Part shown: in pieces, positions 18,735-30,276 of the stretch | Layout of the letters: every line of letters begins with the position of its first letter | How positions within the stretch are numbered: position 1 is the first letter of the stretch | Assembly (NCBI GenBank): GCA_900455155.1 | Contig: UGUC01000002.1 | Span: 2,418,001-2,482,000, forward strand | DNA length: 64,000 nt | Origin: Providencia stuartii | GTDB lineage: Bacteria; Pseudomonadota; Gammaproteobacteria; Enterobacterales; Enterobacteriaceae | Reading direction: 5' to 3' | Position numbers and translations under genes: made by a program | The notes under the pieces: generated by a model | Seen by the model: the letters and a program-made list of their open reading frames with translations, nothing else | Database searches by the model: none | Told to the model about the DNA's origin: nothing

Positions 18735-20078
18735 ATGGCTGACAATATGATTAATGCGCCAACATCAGGGAGTTGGCTAGAAAAACGTTTTGCATTGCGC
18801 GCTCGAGGGAGCACCGTCAGAACAGAGTTCTTAGCAGGGGTAACAGGTTTTCTTGCTGCCGCTTATTTGTTAGTTGTGATCCCCGGGCTGCTCGCCGCTG
18901 GGGGAATGGATAAAGGTGCCGCAACAACAGGCACGATCATTGTTTTTGTGCTGGCGAGTCTGCTAATGGCTTTCTATGCCAACCTTCCTTTCGTCGTTGG
19001 ACCAGGCATTGGCGGTTCTGTACTGGTAGGTATCACACTTGCAGGTAGCGAAGGGATTAACTGGCAAATTGGTTTGGGCATAGCTTGTTGGTCAGGCATT
19101 TTATTCTTCCTGCTCACTAAATTTGGTTTACGCGAAGTTGTCACTCGCTCGGTTCCTCAATCGATCAAACTTGGGCTAACCGCCTCTATCGGTTTATTTG
19201 TTGCCGTTCTCGGTTTTCGAAATGCAGGCTTAGTACTTGCTAACCCTAAAACCAACGCCTTGATGTTAGGTGATTTTTTATCACCGGGGGCATTAGTGGC
19301 TTTGGCTGGTTTCTTTGTCGCCATCGCCTTGCAAGCACGACGTATACCCGGAGCTATTTTATGGGCAATTTTATTTGCCACCGTTATAGGTATTCCTTTT
19401 GGAGTCACAAAATTACCCGATAACTTTATTGGTATTCCTCATTCAGTAGGCCCTGTATTCGGAGAGGTTGACTTAATTGGCGCCTTAAACATCGCCTTCT
19501 TACCCTTTTTATTTGTATTTTTTGCCGCTGAATTTTTCTCGACGATGGGTACGACACTGGCTGTCGGTGGTGAAGCGGGGTTACTTGATAAAGAAGGCAA
19601 TATGCCGAACATTAACCGCCCATTTATCGTTGACTCAATTGCAGCCGCACTCGGCCCATGGGTAGGCATTCCTGCGGCAACCGCTTTAATTGAGTCTTCA
19701 GCGGCTGCAGAAGCCGGCGGTAAAACGGGACTTACGGCTCTTGCAGCGGCCTTTATGTTCCTATTAATGCTACTGTTTACACCAATTGCTTTAATGATCC
19801 CAGCGCAAGCCACCGCGCCTGCATTAATTTTGATTGGACTAAATATGTTCAGTGGACTACGTAAAGTTGACCTTGCAAACTTTACGGATGGTTTACCTGT
19901 TTTAATGATGGTGATGATCACATTGATCGCCAATAGTTTCGGTACGGGTATTGCAGGTGGCCTACTGTTCTATATTCTGATTAAAGCTGTTGCAGGGAAA
20001 TGGAGAGAGATCCCTATCAGCTTATGGGTATTAGCTGTACCACTCGTCTACTATTTTTCTACGCTGGTCAAACACTGA
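18735..20078 (+). CDS. NCS2-family purine (adenine/hypoxanthine) permease
   Basis: This intact 447-residue inner-membrane transporter has about 12 to 14 hydrophobic segments. It belongs to the AzgA/PbuG-like branch of NCS2: it begins LEKRFALRARGSTVRTEFLAG and carries NLPFVVGPGIGG and TALIESSAAAEAGGKTGLTA. Pairing with ade makes adenine the likely substrate. A terminator follows directly. Confidence 0.9.
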   Translation: MADNMINAPTSGSWLEKRFALRARGSTVRTEFLAGVTGFLAAAYLLVVIPGLLAAGGMDKGAATTGTIIVFVLASLLMAFYANLPFVVGPGIGGSVLVGITLAGSEGINWQIGLGIACWSGILFFLLTKFGLREVVTRSVPQSIKLGLTASIGLFVAVLGFRNAGLVLANPKTNALMLGDFLSPGALVALAGFFVAIALQARRIPGAILWAILFATVIGIPFGVTKLPDNFIGIPHSVGPVFGEVDLIGALNIAFLPFLFVFFAAEFFSTMGTTLAVGGEAGLLDKEGNMPNINRPFIVDSIAAALGPWVGIPAATALIESSAAAEAGGKTGLTALAAAFMFLLMLLFTPIALMIPAQATAPALILIGLNMFSGLRKVDLANFTDGLPVLMMVMITLIANSFGTGIAGGLLFYILIKAVAGKWREIPISLWVLAVPLVYYFSTLVKH

Positions 20079-20084
20079 TCATAT

Positions 20085-20110
20085 AAGCACCCAACAACTG
20101 TTGGGTGCTT
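20085..20110. terminator. terminator after the ade operon
   Basis: AAGCACCCAACA pairs with TGTTGGGTGCTT around a two-base loop, followed by TTCCC. It lies seven bases after the permease stop and can serve the convergent small gene too. Confidence 0.8.
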
Positions 20111-20115
20111 TCCCA

Positions 20116-20319
20116 TTAATCAACCTTAATTGAAAAGCAATTACAGCCACAGTGAAAACGCACAATTTGAGGTTGTTTAGGCTGTTTACCTTGACGCTTA
20201 CTGATTGAATTTTCAATTTCAACCGCACGCTTAATTTCATTGATTTCGAGCCGTGACAGACGCTTATTATTCCCTGTTGCACTTCGAATACGTTCATTCC
20301 CTAATTTTTCACCGGACAT
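20116..20319 (-). CDS. small conserved-looking protein, 67 residues
   Basis: This short frame has a good ribosome site (AAAAGGAAAT) before ATG at 20319. The product starts MSGEKLGNERIRSATGNN, is strongly basic and helical in the middle, and ends in a short Cys/His segment (FHCGCNCFSIKVD). I do not recognise it. The C-x-C motif plus a basic helix could bind a metal or nucleic acid, but nothing further can be said. It fits exactly between the terminator and the lactonase gene. Confidence 0.55.
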   Translation of the reverse strand: MSGEKLGNERIRSATGNNKRLSRLEINEIKRAVEIENSISKRQGKQPKQPQIVRFHCGCNCFSIKVD

Positions 20320-20384
20320 TGCAATTTCCTTTTCTCAACTCGCATTGATCGCACTCTATTAGCACCACCAATAAAACCTGTAAG

Positions 20385-21537
20385 TTATTTTGTCTCACTG
20401 ACGACCATTTGTGAAGGGGCGCCAATCGGTACATAGTCATCAACAAACACCAATTCCCCTGTATTCGGTTCAACCTTAAAACGGGTAATATTGTCACTAC
20501 GTTGGTTCATAACATATAAATATTGACCGTCTGGAGACAATGTTAATGTTCTTGGGTAATCCCCTCGTGTCCATGTTTGTGATACTTTGCTGAGTGAACC
20601 CTCTTCATTAATACTAAAATGTGCAACACTATTGTGTAAACGATTTCCAACATAGAGATGTTTACCATCTTGGCTCTCTACAATACCCGAAATAAAATTT
20701 GTGCCTTTATAATTTTCAGGTAACGTCGAAACTGTCGCCTTCTCTTTTAAAGTACCTTTTTGTTTATCAAATTGATATTCAGTTAATGTTGATGCTTCTT
20801 CATTAACCAACCAAACTCTGTCTCCTAATTTAGAAAAAACAAAATGGCGAGGGCCAGCACCTTTTGATGATGCCATAATGTATGGGGGATCATTTGCAAT
20901 TAATTTTCCATTCTTTCCATCAAAGCGATATTGATAGATGCGGTCAAGACCGAGATCTGTGGTAAACACATATTCCCCTGAAGGGTCGGTTGCTATCATG
21001 TGAGCATGAGGCCCGTTATGATCACTGATAGCAAAGCTCCCCTCAACTGCCGCTTCAGGATAGGCGGCCCCAGCAGGGCCATCATGTTGAATAACTTCAC
21101 TTGCAGGTAATAGACCGCCATCATCTCGAATAGGAAGCACCGACACAGCACCACTATGGTAATTCGCAACCAATAAGTAGCGCCCCATCTGGGGTTATCG
21201 ATAAATAAACAGGGCCATCCCCTCCAGATGAAACATTATTTATCGCCTGTAACTCCCCATTATCCTTAACCTGCCATGCATGAACCGTTCCCTTTTCTGT
21301 TTCACTCCCTGCATACAGCACTTTACCATTTTTTGATAAAACCAATTGTGCAGCATTTGTAAGTGGAGCGGCTAAAACTTTACGGCTTAATTGCCCCGTT
21401 TGATTATCGATATCAAAACGATATATTCCTTCACCATTAGGGCTATAAGTTCCAACCCACGCAAATTGAGGAGCGGCAACCAAAGAAGTACTCGCAAACA
21501 CAAATGACGCCGCCCAGATAGATAACTTATTTGCCAT
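20385..21537 (-). CDS. exported lactonase-family seven-bladed beta-propeller (one frameshift)
   Basis: The protein of about 383 residues has a signal peptide (residues 1-22, ending LVAAPQ) and repeats of the 6-phosphogluconolactonase-like propeller (WVGTYSPNGEGIYRFDIDNQ, ITPDG, LSPDGQYLYVMNQRS). An extra G near 21186 splits it after ISITPDG. E. coli Pgl of this fold is cytoplasmic, whereas this one is exported, so its substrate may differ. It is alone on its strand. Confidence 0.85.
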
Positions 21538-21936
21538 GATAAATTTTCCTAGTTAAATAACAATACACGCTCATATCTTGGTATATGACCGAATATGAGT
21601 ATTAAACTTAACCACTACATTGGTAGAATAGAAAAATCATCTATGACTGTGCAGCCACATTATTTCCATTTTCTCGTGGAAATAATCTACTAACTAGCGT
21701 TATCCATTTCCACTTAGCTGGTGTTACACATTAACAACTGGCTTTGTTGATAAAATTGAATTTTAAAATCAATCTGGATAGGTAATTTAACTTTAGTATG
21801 TATTTTTATTTTTGAGATAAGCGTCGCGCTATTGAACAAAAATCATCATTATTTAATCATCAATAACAGTCTGTATTTCACCTAGATTTTATTGAGTTGG
21901 CGAAAACCGATAATTAATATTATCGGTTAATCTCAT
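21538..21936. other. intergenic; hairpin near ridA, otherwise nothing seen
   Basis: About 400 AT-rich bases. ACCGATAA and TTATCGGT form a hairpin at about 21904-21928, just past the ridA stop on the minus strand, and may terminate that transcript. The promoter of the propeller gene must lie at the left end. Confidence 0.5.
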
Positions 21937-22341
21937 TTAATTAAGCACTGCATGGGCTTCAATTTCAATCAGCCACTCTGGCAATGATAACCCCGTAACG
22001 ATCACCCAAGATGATGCTGGTGGCGCCGAGGTAAACTTTTCTTTTAGTGCCTGAGATATCGCATTTTGCTCTTCATCACTATCACAACCTTGCTTAATAT
22101 AAATCCGCAGCATAACAACATCATTCAGCGTTCCGTGGGCTTCTTTAAGGACATACTCGATATTTTTAATTGCTTGAATGGTTTGCTCATAAATACCACC
22201 AGCCACGGTTTGTTGATTCGCATCAACACCAACTTGCCCAGAGAGAAAAAGCTGCCGAGTACCTGTAGTTTCAATAGCTTGACTAAATCCATACTGCAAT
22301 GAATTAAAAACAGATGAAGGATTAATTGATTTTTTTGACAT
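21937..22341 (-). CDS. RidA-family enamine/imine deaminase
   Basis: RidA proteins hydrolyse reactive enamines and imines made by PLP enzymes or amino-acid oxidases. The intact 134-residue protein has the family pattern (LFLSGQVGVDANQQTVAGG, ALKEKFTSAPPASSWV, and a late acidic residue in WLIEIEAHAVLN). It lies 83 bases downstream of tetD on the same strand and is probably co-transcribed with it. In Tn10 the tetD gene is cut off before this point. Confidence 0.85.
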   Translation of the reverse strand: MSKKSINPSSVFNSLQYGFSQAIETTGTRQLFLSGQVGVDANQQTVAGGIYEQTIQAIKNIEYVLKEAHGTLNDVVMLRIYIKQGCDSDEEQNAISQALKEKFTSAPPASSWVIVTGLSLPEWLIEIEAHAVLN

Positions 22342-22424
22342 ATTATCTCATTTTAAAATAATCGTATTTTGAATAAAATACCTTTTCATATTTAAACAAA
22401 GCTTGAACAAACTAGTTTTCAGTG

Positions 22425-23358
22425 TTAGTAAATTGGCACAAAATATTCTATTTCAATTTCTTTTATTGGTAATTCTACATTTTCTTTATTATTAATATAT
22501 TTTTCAATATCCACCCCTTCACGACGAAGTAACCCTAGAGAAGGCAAAGAATAAAGATAAAGATTTAAGCTAAAATCACGGTATTCAGCCAAAGAGCCTT
22601 TAAATGAAAACTTTGCGTACTTTCCACTAGGTAAATAAATTTCTTTAAACTGGTTGTGATCAACAATTGGATCTATTGCTTTTAAGCCAATCTGGTATTT
22701 CACTTGCACCATGTGTGATCTTTTCTCTGTTTTCTGATAATTGATCAACACATAGCATTCTTTTATTTTTAAATTTGTCGCCTTAAAAAAATCATCCCAA
22801 AAACTTCCCCTAATATTTTCATGCAATAATCCAACCTCATCTAATGAAGATAGATACTGATACTCTTTAATATGCAAAGTATACTGTTCACACTCAACAA
22901 TTTGAGGAATTGCTAAATAATCAATATCGAAATTGATAGGTGGCTGCATTGCCTCCAATTCCCATAATTTATTACGCCGATAATAACTTGGTGTAACCTT
23001 AAAAATGTACTTAAATCGACGTGTAAAAGATTGTTGGGAATCAAATTGATATTTTAATGCGATCTCAAGGATAGTTTTTTTTCGTCAACCTCAACTCAAC
23101 AGCCGCTTTCGTCAAACGACGAGCACGAATATAGCTAGCCAGTGTGACCCCTGTTACTTTTTTGAACAGCCGCTGAAAATACCACTTGGTATAACCCGCT
23201 TTATTCGCCACATCATCAAGCAGTAAAGACTGATCTAAATTATGTTCAATCCATAATAGAACATCTTTGATAACCGTTGTATGAAACTGCTTATCATCAT
23301 ATCTTAATTGGATGTTATTAGCTTTATTTTGATAGCGAGAATGCTGTTCAATATACAT
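22425..23358 (-). CDS. tetD: TetD, full-length AraC-family regulator with GyrI-like effector domain (one frameshift)
   Basis: The first 138 residues match, as I recall it, the TetD protein of Tn10: MYIEQHSRYQNKANN, the two AraC helix-turn-helix motifs (VANKAGYTKWYFQRLFKK and QFDSQQSFTRRFKYIF) and ELEAM. Tn10 TetD ends about there. Here it continues for some 170 residues as a GyrI/Rob-like effector-binding domain (MQPPINFDIDYLA to EIEYFVPIY), giving about 310 residues with the architecture of Rob. An extra A near 23083 breaks the frame. It faces tetC across a shared operator. I infer that this is the uninterrupted parental form. Confidence 0.88.
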
Positions 23359-23412
23359 AAAATAACCTAAATGTTCTTAAGATTGTCACGACCACATCAT
23401 CATGATACCATA

Positions 23413-23431
23413 AACATACTGACGGTATGTT
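23413..23431. promoter_or_regulatory. tetC-tetD operator palindrome
   Basis: AACATAC-n5-GTATGTT is a perfect seven-base inverted repeat centred between the divergent tetD and tetC starts. It is the likely binding site of the TetR-family protein TetC. Confidence 0.65.
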
Positions 23432-23445
23432 ATTTTAGATCTATC

Positions 23446-24039
23446 ATGGAAAATAAAAATCATCAACAAGAAAATTTTAAGAGTACCTATCAATCACTGG
23501 TTAACTCAGCACGAATATTGTTTGTTGAAAAAGGCTATCAAGCTGTTTCAATAGATGAGATCTCGGGAAAAGCGTTGGTGACCAAAGGTGCCTTTTATCA
23601 TCACTTTAAAAATAAAAAACAATTACTCAGCGCCTGTTATAAGCAGCAATTAATTATGATTGATGCCTACATCACAACAAAAACTGATTTAAAAAATGGT
23701 TGGTCTGCCTTAGAAAGTATATTTGAACATTATCTTGATTATATTATTGATAATAATAAAAACCTTATCCCTATCCAAGAAGTGATGCCTATCATTGGTT
23801 GGAATGAACTTGAAAAAATTAGCCTTGAATACATTACTGGTAAGGTAAACGCCATTGTCAGCAAATTGATCCAAGAGAACCAACTTAAAGCTTATGATGA
23901 TGATGTGCTTAAAAACTTACTCAATGGCTGGTTTATGCATATCGCAATACATGCGAAAAACCTAAAAGAGCTTGCCGATAAAAAAGGCCAATTTATTGCT
24001 ATTTACCGCGGCTTTTTATTGAGCTTGAAAGATAAATAA
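23446..24039 (+). CDS. tetC: TetC, TetR-family repressor as in Tn10
   Basis: This intact 197-residue protein starts at 23446 (MENKNHQQENFK). That start matches Tn10 TetC, although an in-frame ATG exists 75 bases earlier. The N-terminal helix-turn-helix is TetR-like (ISGKALVTKGAFYHHFKNKK), and the rest is a helical ligand-binding domain. Tn10 TetC represses tetC and tetD; it is not needed for tetracycline resistance. It is convergent with tetA. Confidence 0.93.
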   Translation: MENKNHQQENFKSTYQSLVNSARILFVEKGYQAVSIDEISGKALVTKGAFYHHFKNKKQLLSACYKQQLIMIDAYITTKTDLKNGWSALESIFEHYLDYIIDNNKNLIPIQEVMPIIGWNELEKISLEYITGKVNAIVSKLIQENQLKAYDDDVLKNLLNGWFMHIAIHAKNLKELADKKGQFIAIYRGFLLSLKDK

Positions 24040-24151
24040 AATAGATAGGTTTTATTTGAAGCTAAATCTTCTTTATCGTAAAAAATGCCCTCTTGGGTTA
24101 TCAAGAGGGTCATTATATTTCGCGGAATAACATCATTTGGTGACGAAATAA

Positions 24152-25358
24152 CTAAGCACTTGTCTCCTGTTTACTCCCCTGAGCTTGAGGGGTTAACATG
24201 AAGGTCATCGATAGCAGGATAATAATACAGTAAAACGCTAAACCAATAATCCAAATCCAGCCATCCCAAATTGGTAGTGAATGATTATAAATAACAGCAA
24301 ACAGTAATGGGCCAATAACACCGGTTGCATTGGTAAGGCTCACCAATAATCCCTGTAAAGCACCTTGCTGATGACTCTTTGTTTGGATAGACATCACTCC
24401 CTGTAATGCAGGTAAAGCGATCCCACCACCAGCCAATAAAATTAAAACAGGGAAAACTAACCAACCTTCAGATATAAACGCTAAAAAGGCAAATGCACTA
24501 CTATCTGCAATAAATCCGAGCAGTACTGCCGTTTTTTCGCCCCATTTAGTGGCTATTCTTCCTGCCACAAAGGCTTGGAATACTGAGTGTAAAAGACCAA
24601 GACCCGCTAATGAAAAGCCAACCATCATGCTATTCCATCCAAAACGATTTTCGGTAAATAGCACCCACACCGTTGCGGGAATTTGGGCCTATCAATTGCG
24701 CTGAAAAATAAATAATCAACAAAATGGGCATCGTTTTAAATAAAGTGATGTATACCGAATTCGATTGCGTCTCAACCCCTACTTCGGTATCTGTATTATC
24801 ACGCGTATTTTTGGTTTCACGGAACCAAAACATAACCACAAGGAAAGTGACAATATTTAGCAACGCAGCGATAAAAAAGGGACTATGCGGTGAAATCTCT
24901 CCTGCAAAACCACCAATAATAGGCCCCGCTATTAAACCAAGCCCAAAACTTGCCCCTAACCAACCGAACCACTTCACGCGTTGAGAAGCTGAGGTGGTAT
25001 CGGCAATGACCGATGCCGCGACAGCCCCAGTAGCTCCTGTGATCCCTGAAAGCAAACGGCCTAAATACAGCATCCAAAGCGCACTTGAAAAAGCCAGCAA
25101 TAAGTAATCCAGCGATGCGCCTATTAATGACAACAACAGCACTGGGCGCCGACCAAATCGGTCAGACATTTTTCCAAGCCAAGGAGCAAAGATAACCTGC
25201 ATTAACGCATAAAGTGCAAGCAATACGCCAAAGTGGTTAGCGATATCTTCCGAAGCAATAAATTCACGTAATAACGTTGGCAAGACTGGCATGATAAGGC
25301 CAATCCCCATGGCATCGAGTAACGTAATTACCAATGCGATCTTTGTCGAACTATTCAT
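24152..25358 (-). CDS. tetA(B): tetracycline/H+ antiporter TetA class B (one frameshift)
   Basis: This MFS drug exporter of 401 residues with 12 membrane segments expels Mg-tetracycline. The sequence matches Tn10 TetA(B) as I recall it: MNSSTKIALVITLLDAMGIG, the loop motif GKMSDRFGRRPVLL, FRETKNTRDNTDTEVG and the end AQGSKQETSA. The start at 25358 is the known one; an upstream ATG lies within the operator region. An extra C near 24685 (GGCCCAAATT) splits it after SAQLIG. Expression is controlled by TetR through the two operators upstream. If the break is a sequencing error, the strain should be tetracycline-resistant. Confidence 0.96.
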
Positions 25359-25366
25359 TTCACTTT

Positions 25367-25385
25367 TCTCTATCACTGATAGGGA
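25367..25385. promoter_or_regulatory. tetO2 operator
   Basis: TCTCTATCACTGATAGGGA is the reverse complement of the Tn10 tetO2 site TCCCTATCAGTGATAGAGA. It overlaps the tetA promoter, nine bases before the tetA start. Confidence 0.93.
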
Positions 25386-25396
25386 GTGGTAAAATA

Positions 25397-25415
25397 ACTC
25401 TATCGATGATAGAGT
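25397..25415. promoter_or_regulatory. tetO1 operator, one central base changed
   Basis: ACTCTATCGATGATAGAGT is tetO1 with one difference near the centre from the Tn10 site ACTCTATCATTGATAGAGT (read on the other strand). The conserved arms contacted by TetR are intact. It overlaps the tetR and tetA promoters. Confidence 0.9.
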
Positions 25416-25430
25416 GTCAACAAAAATTAG

Positions 25431-26727
<1,297 letters not shown>

Positions 26728-26734
26728 CGCAAGT

Positions 26735-27434
<700 letters not shown>

Positions 27435-27877
27435 ATTTTTCTCCGTTATTAATCAATAAACAGAGTAATCCACCCGAAAATTAACACTTCGATAAGCAAC
27501 GAAATATAGAAAGGTCATGCTGCTGTTTTATGTTGTATATCACACTTCTTTAAATTGCTCGGCCTGCGCTTATCATGTTCTCCTTCTCTTATAATTTTGT
27601 TTATTATTTATACTTTTTTATTTTTTGCTATCACCGAAAATAGTGCGGATCCCGCATGGTATTTAGGTTTACCCATCATTAAATACCATTGTTGTTATTT
27701 TAACCTTTTTAATATTTCATGATTAAGATCACACTAAAATTATGACCCTATTAACTAAAAGTTATGGATACCCTAATAAAACTCATTGTTAAAGATTAGT
27801 TAACCAAAGTAACTTCATTTTTCACTATTGTTAAATTGTTATAGTGAAAATTCTGGTAAACTAATAGAGGTAAAAAA
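27435..27877. other. divergent promoter region between the ABM gene and gltS
   Basis: About 440 bases with over 65% A+T and no gene. GATCACAC near 27729 resembles half of a CRP site, with a poor second half. No convincing operator palindrome was seen. Confidence 0.5.
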
Positions 27878-29083
27878 ATGATCCTAGATGCCAGTTATAC
27901 ATTATTAGTCGCATGTATCGCGCTACTCATAGGAATGTTTGTCGTAAAATTTACCCCGTTCCTACAAAAAAACCACATACCAGAAGCCGTCGTTGGTGGC
28001 TTTATTGTTGCAATTGTTCTGTTAATTATTGATAAAACATCAGGTTATTCGTTTACTTTTGATGCTTCATTGCAAAGTTTATTAATGCTCACATTCTTTT
28101 CCTCTATCGGGCTAAGTTCTGACTTTTCTCGACTGATTAAAGGAGGAAAGCCGTTAGTTCTATTAACTATTGCAGTAACGATCCTAATCGCCATTCAAAA
28201 TACTGTCGGCATGAGTATGGCTGTCATGATGAATGAAAGTCCATTTATTGGCTTAATTGCAGGTTCAATTACTCTAACAGGTGGTCATGGTAATGCCGGA
28301 GCATGGGGCCCTATTCTCGCTGATAAATATGGTGTAACAGGCGCCGTTGAATTAGCGATGGCTTGTGCAACACTTGGATTAGTGTTGGGTGGTTTAGTTG
28401 GCGGCCCTGTTGCCCGTCATCTTTTGAAAAAGGTCTCTATTCCTAAAACAACCGAGCAAGAGCGCGACACTATCGTTGAAGCTTTTGAGCAACCAAGCGT
28501 CAAAAGAAAAATCAATGCAAATAACGTTATTGAAACCATTTCAATGCTGATTATCTGTATTGTTGTTGGTGGCTATATCAGTGCATTATTTAAAGATACT
28601 TTTCTGCAACTGCCTACTTTTGTCTGGTGTTTATTTGTCGGTATTATTATCCGTAATACACTGACTCATGTATTTAAACACGAAGTGTTTGAGCCGACCG
28701 TCGATGTATTAGGTAGCGTTGCTTTATCGCTTTTCTTGGCAATGGCGTTAATGTCATTAAAATTTGGTCAATTGGCAAGCATGGCAGGGCCAGTATTAAT
28801 TATCATTGCTGTACAAACTGTTGTCATGGTGCTATTTGCCTGCTTTGTCACCTTCAAAATGATGGGCAAAGATTATGATGCTGTCGTGATCAGCGCGGGT
28901 CACTGTGGCTTTGGTATGGGAGCAACACCAACAGCAATTGCGAATATGCAAACAGTCACAAAAGCATTTGGACCATCACATAAAGCTTTCCTTGTCGTTC
29001 CTATGGTCGGTGCCTTTATTGTTGATATTTCAAACAGTATCTTAATTAAAATATTTATTGAAATTGGTACATACTTTACCTAA
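27878..29083 (+). CDS. gltS: sodium/glutamate symporter GltS (JemA of Tn10)
   Basis: This intact 401-residue inner-membrane symporter has about ten membrane segments in two related halves. Each half carries the GltS signature: TGGHGNAGAWGP near residue 135 and GHCGFGMGATPTAIANM near residue 345. It imports glutamate with sodium. In Tn10 a sodium-dependent glutamate permease lies at this same place relative to tetR and jemC. Here it is full length and followed by ordinary chromosome, with no IS10. Confidence 0.93.
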   Translation: MILDASYTLLVACIALLIGMFVVKFTPFLQKNHIPEAVVGGFIVAIVLLIIDKTSGYSFTFDASLQSLLMLTFFSSIGLSSDFSRLIKGGKPLVLLTIAVTILIAIQNTVGMSMAVMMNESPFIGLIAGSITLTGGHGNAGAWGPILADKYGVTGAVELAMACATLGLVLGGLVGGPVARHLLKKVSIPKTTEQERDTIVEAFEQPSVKRKINANNVIETISMLIICIVVGGYISALFKDTFLQLPTFVWCLFVGIIIRNTLTHVFKHEVFEPTVDVLGSVALSLFLAMALMSLKFGQLASMAGPVLIIIAVQTVVMVLFACFVTFKMMGKDYDAVVISAGHCGFGMGATPTAIANMQTVTKAFGPSHKAFLVVPMVGAFIVDISNSILIKIFIEIGTYFT

Positions 29084-29313
29084 TAGCTACACACTACTCG
29101 GCGTACTTCTCCTAACAATTTATTATAGGGCAGTATGCCGAGCCGCTTTCTTACCCCGTATATTCCCCTAATCAATCTATTTAGCTTGCACGTTTACGAA
29201 TTAATTCTCGTGACAACTAAACCAAAATTTGAATTATGACGAGTATATCTGATTATTTATACTTTATTCGTTAGAATAGTCCGTAGAAATAAATAATCAG
29301 TAGGCTACATGGA

Positions 29314-30220
29314 ATGAAATTAAGACATCTCGATATCTTTTATGCTGTAATGACTTGTGGTTCCTTAACGCGTGCGGCTGAAGTTTTACATATTTCTCAA
29401 CCCGCGGCGAGTAAAGCACTCAAACATGCTGAGCAACAATTAGGGTTAGTATTATTCCAACGAATTAGAGGGAAATTATTACCAACCGATGAGGCTTTAC
29501 TACTTTTTGATGAAGCAAAAGAAGTTTATCGAAATTTAGACCGCTTAAGAATATTAGCGCAAAATTTATCCAAAAACCCTCAGGGAAAATTAGCGATTGG
29601 CTGTTTACCAAGCCTAGGTTTAAACTTAGTACCTGAAGTCACCGCTCTGTTTATTAAAAAAACACCCCAATATAAAATTAACGATTGGCACCCATCATAC
29701 CGTCGATATCATGCAATTATTAACCCAACAAGACCTTGATATTGGTATTGGTTTCAATTTGGCTATTGAAGGCGGAATTACGGTATTACCCATCGCTGAA
29801 ATCCCCCTTGTTTATGTTGATACGCAAAAACATGAAGGTCCTGTTTCATTAGCTGATATTGACCAAGATCGTTGGATACATCCAGGTTCAGACTCATTAG
29901 CGCAATTATTACAGCAATACCATGAGTTCTCGGTTTCAAATATTAGTGTGCATACCTACCACATGGCGGCTGAATTTGTTCGAGCAGGATTAGGTTGCAG
30001 TATTACTGATATTTTCTCTGCTGAGCACACATTACCAAAATCGATGATCTATCCACTCAAAGAGGATCTGCATTTAGCTGTTTCAGTTTTCCATCGTGCG
30101 GATAGACCATTGACTAAAGCGGCTCAAAACTATGTAAATACTTTGTCACTAACCCTCGAAAAAAGAAATAAAGTAGTTAACCAAAAGTTATACTCTGGCA
30201 ATGAAAACTCAATTGTTTAG
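29314..30220 (+). CDS. LysR-family regulator (one frameshift)
   Basis: This protein of about 302 residues has an N-terminal helix-turn-helix (LTRAAEVLHISQPAASKALKH) and a LysR substrate domain (GKLAIGCLPSLGLNLVPEV, MAAEFVRAGLGCSITD). One indel near 29680 splits it after KINDWHPSYR; the second frame resumes at MQLLTQQDLDIGIGF. It lies directly upstream of the DadA-like and RidA genes in the same direction and probably regulates them. The signal is likely a D-amino acid or a related imino acid, by inference. Confidence 0.87.
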
Positions 30221-30276
30221 TTAACTTATTCGCCGTTAAATAATAACTCCTCAGTTATTATTGGTTGCGGATAATT

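Noticed and set aside
19439-19933. A 164-codon open frame antisense to the purine permease
   Set aside because: It is a shadow of the GC-richer permease gene, with no ribosome site and an Ala/Ile-rich composition without family likeness.
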